From positions 1 through 9,803 of the forward strand of contig RPQK01000229.1 in NCBI GenBank assembly GCA_003819755.1: DNA of 9,803 nt, written 5' to 3'. Below, piece after piece: positions 6,496-9,803 of the stretch. Source of the DNA: Acidobacteriota bacterium (GTDB taxonomy: Bacteria; Acidobacteriota; UBA6911; RPQK01). Position numbers and translations under genes: made by a program. Within the stretch, counting starts at the first letter, position 1. Each line of letters opens with the position of its first letter. The notes under the pieces are model-generated. The model made no database searches. It saw only the letters and a program-made list of their open reading frames with translations, and was not told the DNA's origin.

Positions 6496-7797
6496 CTACG
6501 CACTTACATTCGTCTGTTCGTAGACGAAGTCCAAAGCCTTTCGGCGCTGGATCTGCCCGCGCAGGCCTTCCAGTCCGCCCTGCTTCTGGACCAACTGCCG
6601 CACCTTTTCCTTCGGCTGCTTGAGCGACTTCGCCATCTGCTCGAGTTCATCCTCAATATCGTCGTCGCTCACTTCAATCTGCTCGGCCTTGGCCACTTCC
6701 GTCAGGATCATGGCCACGCGGACGTCCTTTTCGGCTTCCGGGCGGAGTTCGTCGCGTACCTTCTTCCAGTCGAGTTTGACCTTACCGATGTCGACGCCCT
6801 GTGAGGCAAGATCATAGGTCAGGTCCCGGAGCCGATCGTCCAGGCGGCTGTCGACTAAAGTTTCGGGGACCTCGAAAGGCGCCGCTTCGGCTAGCTTGGC
6901 CACGAGTTTCTTCTTGACTTCGTTTTCCCGGTTCTTCTCCCGGAACTCGGTAACCTCCGACCGGATCTTCTCCTTCAGTGCATCCAGGCTCTCGAGACTG
7001 ACCTCGCGCGCAAACTCGTCGTTCAATTCGGGGAGTTCCTTCTTCTTGATGTCCGCCACTTCAACTGTGAACCGAACGGTATGGCCGGCCAGTTCTTTTT
7101 GCGGATAATCCGGGGGATAGGTCACATCGAACGTCTTCTCCTGGGCGATGTTCATCCCCACGAGCGCCCCTGTAAATGCCTCGTGCGTCCGTTCGCCGCC
7201 GACCTCAACGGTTACATTTTCTTCATCAATGGCTTCGTGATCATGGTGGCGAGGGTGCCCCTCCTCCAGGACATGCTCACCGTGCATGTCGATGACGGCA
7301 AAATCACCCGCCTGGATCGGCCGGTCCTCGACCGGAGTCAGCCGGGCGTGCTTGTCGCGCAGCTTCTCCAGTTCCGCCTGCACATCTTCATCCGTGATCG
7401 TGAGAGCCGCCGCCTGGATCTCCAAACCCTTGTAATTGGGAACGCTGATTTGGGGGCGGGTTTCAAAATGCGCCTCGTAGACCAGCGGCTGCCCCTCTTC
7501 GTAGGTCATGCTTTCCAGATGAGGCTCGGTCAGCGGTTCAACGCCCTTCTCTTTGATCGCCTGTTCGTAGGAATCAGGGATCATCTGCTGGATCACGTCT
7601 GTCCGGATGTCCTTGTGAAAACGCCGCTTCACCAGTGTGACCGGAGCTTTTCCAGGCCGGAAGCCGGGAATCCGGATCCGTTTTTTGTACTCTTCGGCGA
7701 TCTCGTCGAACTTCTTCTGGGTGATTTCCGCTGGAACCTCTACCTTCAACTTCTTCTTGACCGTACTCACGTCTACAAGTTCAACCCGGATGTCCAT
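6496..7797 (-). CDS. tig: Trigger factor, ribosome-associated chaperone
   Basis: This ATP-independent chaperone binds near the ribosomal exit tunnel and meets nascent chains. The 433 residues match the family (E. coli 432). The N-terminal ribosome-binding domain (about 1-115) carries the signature GFRPGKAP (45-52). An FKBP-like peptidyl-prolyl isomerase domain spans about 155-250, and the helical C-terminal substrate-binding arms span about 255-433. The PPIase domain contains a histidine-rich stretch at 172-187 (H172, H175, H181, H184, H185, H187) where E. coli has an ordinary loop. The ATG at 7797 gives a standard N-terminus; the SD GAGGG (plus 7810-7814) is 12 nt upstream, somewhat far. The gene leads the tig-clpP-clpX-lon cluster and is preceded on the same strand by a 50-residue membrane protein, with a large repeat hairpin in the 169-bp gap. 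Confidence 0.97.
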   Translation of the reverse strand: MDIRVELVDVSTVKKKLKVEVPAEITQKKFDEIAEEYKKRIRIPGFRPGKAPVTLVKRRFHKDIRTDVIQQMIPDSYEQAIKEKGVEPLTEPHLESMTYEEGQPLVYEAHFETRPQISVPNYKGLEIQAAALTITDEDVQAELEKLRDKHARLTPVEDRPIQAGDFAVIDMHGEHVLEEGHPRHHDHEAIDEENVTVEVGGERTHEAFTGALVGMNIAQEKTFDVTYPPDYPQKELAGHTVRFTVEVADIKKKELPELNDEFAREVSLESLDALKEKIRSEVTEFREKNRENEVKKKLVAKLAEAAPFEVPETLVDSRLDDRLRDLTYDLASQGVDIGKVKLDWKKVRDELRPEAEKDVRVAMILTEVAKAEQIEVSDDDIEDELEQMAKSLKQPKEKVRQLVQKQGGLEGLRGQIQRRKALDFVYEQTNVSA

Positions 7798-7827
7798 CGC
7801 TTTATTCTACCCTCAGGAATCACTTCG

Positions 7828-7972
7828 GACTAGGGACGGAAGGGAAGGGGCAAAGGGGCAGAGGAAAAACAGGCGCGAGGCCCTCTCGGGTTTTCCCTTC
7901 GCCCCTTCGCCCCTTCGCCCCTTTGCCCCTTTGCCCCTTTGCCCCTTTGCCCCTTCCCTTGTGTCCCTAGTC
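7828..7972. repeat. Fold-back GCCCCTTT repeat between tig and the small membrane gene
   Basis: Positions 7828-7859 and 7941-7972 are reverse complements at 30 of 32 positions (10 bp, 2 mismatches, 20 bp). The right side is the end of a tandem array of seven 8-bp units GCCCCTT[C/T] (7901-7956). The left arm holds inverse copies (AAGGGGCAAAGGGGC). The outer 10 bp (GACTAGGGAC) are not part of the tandem yet are perfectly paired. The right arm overlaps the stop codon of the 50-residue ORF (7967-7969). On the minus strand the stem would form in RNA just before the tig ribosome binding site. Confidence 0.9.
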
Positions 7973-8119
7973 TGGAATCAACCACAGTATGAAAAACGTC
8001 AGCAGAATCAACACCGGAATCAGAAGAAACAGGATCATCAGGGTGTTTATCGTGTAGTAACAGCCTCGGCCTTTCTCGGCTGTAACTTCCTCCGGTGCGC
8101 TTTGTTGTCGATCGTCCAT
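7967..8119 (-). CDS. Small single-span membrane protein, 50 residues, function unknown
   Basis: I do not recognise this protein. The ORF encodes 50 residues: an N-terminal polar segment of about 24 residues with several acidic and basic residues (starts MDDRQQSAPEEV; K16, R18), then one hydrophobic helix (about 25-48, NTLMILFLLIPVLILLTFF onward) and a two-residue tail ending in Asp before TAG. Lys and Arg before the helix suggest an N-terminus-in orientation. There is no signal-peptidase or lipobox motif. An in-frame TAG sits two codons upstream of the ATG, so no longer start is possible. The Shine-Dalgarno is weak. Support for coding: a clean hydrophobic helix, a good promoter at 8154-8182, and co-orientation with tig 169 bp downstream. 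Doubts: short length and a stop codon inside a repeat arm. Confidence 0.6.
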   Translation of the reverse strand: MDDRQQSAPEEVTAEKGRGCYYTINTLMILFLLIPVLILLTFFILWLIPD

Positions 8120-8132
8120 GGGCTAGCCGCTC

Positions 8133-8161
8133 TTGTTGGCCTCTCGGCGTGAAAATATAAT
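8133..8161 (+). promoter_or_regulatory. Sigma-70-like promoter of the aminotransferase gene
   Basis: The -10 box is a perfect TATAAT (8156-8161), with a -35 TTGTTG (8133-8138, 3 of 6) and a 17-nt spacer. Transcription would start about 8168-8171, at or within 3 nt of the ATG at 8171. No Shine-Dalgarno is present. The -10 overlaps that of the divergent promoter. Confidence 0.6.
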
Positions 8162-8182
8162 GCCCCCCATATGAACAGGCAA
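8154..8182 (-). promoter_or_regulatory. Sigma-70-like promoter of the small membrane gene and perhaps tig
   Basis: On the minus strand: -35 TTGCCT (plus 8177-8182, 4 of 6), 17-nt spacer, -10 TATATT (plus 8154-8159, 5 of 6). The predicted start near 8147 leaves a leader of about 28 nt before the ATG at 8119. The -35 lies within the first codons of the aminotransferase gene. Confidence 0.55.
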
Positions 8183-9550
8183 GTCTTCTGGGAGACAGTC
8201 GTCCGCGAATACGAACAGAGAACCCCGAAATCCCGGGCTCATTTCGAAGACGCGATCAAGTGCCAGGTCCGCGGCGGGAGCCACAATATTCGACTTTTTG
8301 AGCCGTATCCCTTTTACGATGTGCAGTGTTGCGGCAGCCGGGTTCTGGACCTGGACGGAAATGAATATATCGACTTCTGGCAAGGGCACTACGCGAACAT
8401 CCTCGGCCATAACCCTCCCGTGATTCTGGGAGCCCTTCGGACGGAACTGGAAAGGGGGCAAGGCCTTCATACCGGATTCCCGAGTGCCCTCCAACTCGAG
8501 CTCGCCAAACTCGTGTGCCGGCTGACCTCGGCCGAGAAGGTCCGATTCAGTACGAGCGGGTCCCTCGTCACTCTGTACGCGGTGATGCTCAGCCGCAGCT
8601 TCACGGGAAGAAGTCTCACCCTTAAAATCAGCGGCGGCTGGCATGGAGCCCAGCCGTACCTGCTGAAAGGTGTAACGGCCTACCAGAACGGTTTGCGCCA
8701 GGGAGAATCGGCCGGACTTCATCCCTCGTGCCCGGATGAAATCCTCACCACTCGTTTTAATGATGTCGACGATCTTGAAAGAGTGTTCGGGCAAGTCGGT
8801 GAGCGCCTCGCCTGCTTCATCCTCGAGCCGTTTATCGGGGAAGGCGGCTTCCTTTTTGTCAGTCCGGACTACCTTCGCCGAGCCCGCGATCTTACCTCAC
8901 ATTACGGCGTGGTCCTGGTTCTCGACGAGATCATCTCCGGCTTCCGATTCCATCCCGGGCCTCTCAGCGCTCTTTATGGGGTGAAACCCGATCTCTGGGC
9001 GCTGGGCAAAGTCCTGGGGGGCGGCATGCCGGTCACGGCGCTGGCCGGAAAAAGAGAAATACTGGAGCTCTGCAATCCCAAGGCCGGCGGCCGGCGCGTC
9101 CGTTTCGAGGGCGGTACTTTTTCAGCCCACCCCGGAACACTCGTCGCGGGTCTAACGATGCTCCGTCACCTCTCCGACCACGCTTCCGAGATCTACCCGA
9201 AGATAAACGCACTGGCGGACAAAGTTCGAAGAGAGGTTCCAGCCATTTTCGGCCGGAAGGGCATCAATGCGGAGTGCACCGGCCACCCGAATGAGGCCGT
9301 GTCCGGCAGTTCCATGGCCATGATGCAGTTCCCCAAGCCGGGGCGGAGTATTCGCAGCCCGGAGGATAGCTGGAACAGCGAAGTCTGCGATCCCGAGATG
9401 AGGGAAAAAATGGTGCGTGTCGCGCTCGCCGCCCGTGGGTTTCATGCGGTTCATGGCTTCGGCTCCATCTCCGCCGCGCACACTGAGGCCGACGTTGATG
9501 CTTTCCTGAACGGGGTGGAAGATGTGGCGAGCCTGATGGCGAGGGCTTAA
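8171..9550 (+). CDS. Class III PLP-dependent aminotransferase, glutamate-1-semialdehyde aminomutase-like
   Basis: This 459-residue fold-type I PLP enzyme transfers an amino group between an amino and a keto or aldehyde substrate; the substrate cannot be told from sequence. The cofactor lysine is K280 in LGKVLGGGMPV, and the pyridine-nitrogen aspartate is D252 in LDEIISGFR. W157-H158 (GGWHG) occupies the place of the usual ring-stacking YHG or WHG. GGTFSAHP (314-321, T316) contacts the phosphate. The C-terminal GFGSISAAHTEADVDAF (429-445) is typical of the GSA aminomutase branch. Against a true hemL: TSGSLV replaces the conserved NSGTEA, and ILEPFIGEGG replaces VEPVAGN-type sequence. It also has extra segments (about 174-190 and 388-407) and is longer than the usual 430 or so. 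It stands alone on the plus strand, divergent from the protease cluster. There is no ribosome binding site, so leaderless translation is likely; no other in-frame ATG lies nearby. Confidence 0.88.
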   Translation: MNRQVFWETVVREYEQRTPKSRAHFEDAIKCQVRGGSHNIRLFEPYPFYDVQCCGSRVLDLDGNEYIDFWQGHYANILGHNPPVILGALRTELERGQGLHTGFPSALQLELAKLVCRLTSAEKVRFSTSGSLVTLYAVMLSRSFTGRSLTLKISGGWHGAQPYLLKGVTAYQNGLRQGESAGLHPSCPDEILTTRFNDVDDLERVFGQVGERLACFILEPFIGEGGFLFVSPDYLRRARDLTSHYGVVLVLDEIISGFRFHPGPLSALYGVKPDLWALGKVLGGGMPVTALAGKREILELCNPKAGGRRVRFEGGTFSAHPGTLVAGLTMLRHLSDHASEIYPKINALADKVRREVPAIFGRKGINAECTGHPNEAVSGSSMAMMQFPKPGRSIRSPEDSWNSEVCDPEMREKMVRVALAARGFHAVHGFGSISAAHTEADVDAFLNGVEDVASLMARA

Positions 9551-9553
9551 GTC

Positions 9554-9628
9554 TTATCCACGAATTACACGAATTACACGGATTGGGTGGTCGCCCAATT
9601 CGTGTCATTCGTGTTACAACCGTAACAC
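9554..9628. repeat. Inverted ATTCGTGT-type repeat downstream of the aminotransferase, with a competing hairpin
   Basis: Positions 9564-9587 pair with 9594-9617 at 20 of 24 bases around a 6-nt loop. The left arm is a 9-bp tandem (ATTACACGA, ATTACACGG). The right arm's last 7 bases (GTGTTAC, 9611-9617) also pair perfectly with GTAACAC at 9622-9628 across 4 nt, so two hairpins compete for the same strand. It begins 3 bp after the stop codon and may mark the mRNA end, although no T-run follows. The segment 9629-9766 beyond it holds no gene or clear signal that I can identify. Confidence 0.82.
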
Positions 9629-9766
9629 TTGATCGCGCCGCGCGTGCAAGTTTGGTTCTGCGCGGCTGTAATTAGTAGTGATATTTTAATTTGGTTCAAT
9701 TTCTTTCAACCGGCTTTTGTCAATGTTCGAGGGTGGCGGCACGCGCGCTCTGAATGTGCTGATCAG

Positions 9767-9803
9767 AATATCGAATATCGAATATCGAATGTCGAATGTC
9801 GAA
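9767..9803. repeat. 7-bp TCGAATA/TCGAATG tandem, running off the window
   Basis: Four full 7-bp units (TCGAATA twice, TCGAATG twice, from 9771) plus a partial fifth end at the window edge, with a half unit AATA before them. By analogy with the other spacers an inverse copy would be expected just outside the window. It is probably part of the next intergenic gap. Confidence 0.8.

Noticed and set aside
7828..7972. CRISPR array reading of the tandem repeats
   Set aside because: Units are 8 bp with no spacers between them and no cas genes nearby. The same holds for the other arrays.
8123..8794. 223-residue minus-strand frame opposite the aminotransferase
   Set aside because: It is antisense to a gene with clear catalytic motifs, has no family resemblance, and overlaps the divergent promoters.
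9694..9723. Minus-strand TTGACA at 9718-9723 as a promoter
   Set aside because: The -35 is perfect, but no acceptable -10 lies 16-18 nt downstream on that strand.
9723..9803. Open frame starting ATG at 9723 and leaving the window
   Set aside because: It has no Shine-Dalgarno and most of its codons fall in the 7-bp tandem, so coding is not supported.

Overview
The window looks like a chromosomal segment of a moderately GC-rich bacterium. The ClpP, Rho and trigger factor sequences read to me as Acidobacteriota-like, for example the ClpP N-terminus MALIPMVVEQTNRGERAYDI. That placement is from memory and is not tested here. No phage, IS element, CRISPR array, tRNA or rRNA is visible.

From about 100 to 8120 every gene is on the minus strand and belongs to protein quality control or transcription termination. 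In transcription order (right to left) they are: a previously uncalled 50-residue single-span membrane protein (7967-8119), trigger factor tig (6496-7797), clpP (5711-6298), clpX (4420-5661, possibly from 5709), lon (1645-4056) and rho (102-1397). tig-clpP-clpX-lon is the classic bacterial order: nascent-chain chaperone, ClpXP protease, Lon protease. Rho next to lon is a less familiar neighbour. All five large proteins are full length with intact catalytic motifs.

On the plus strand, 8171-9550 encodes a PLP-dependent class III aminotransferase related to glutamate-1-semialdehyde aminomutase. It diverges from the small membrane gene. The 51-bp divergent gap holds two back-to-back sigma-70-like promoters whose -10 boxes overlap. 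The aminotransferase promoter sits so close to the ATG that its mRNA should be leaderless.

The most striking feature lies between the genes. Every gap except clpP-clpX and the divergent promoter gap carries a self-complementary, low-complexity repeat: short units of 7-10 bp arrayed in one orientation and answered by the same unit in inverse orientation, or in one case a GC-rich 45-bp inverted repeat. The unit differs in each gap (GACGATT between rho and lon, GGTTCACC between lon and clpX, GCCCCTTT beside tig, TTCGTG-type at both window ends), but the folded-back architecture recurs. The stems could end or process transcripts between cistrons, could be binding sites, or could be a by-product of replication slippage. 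The sequence alone does not decide between these.
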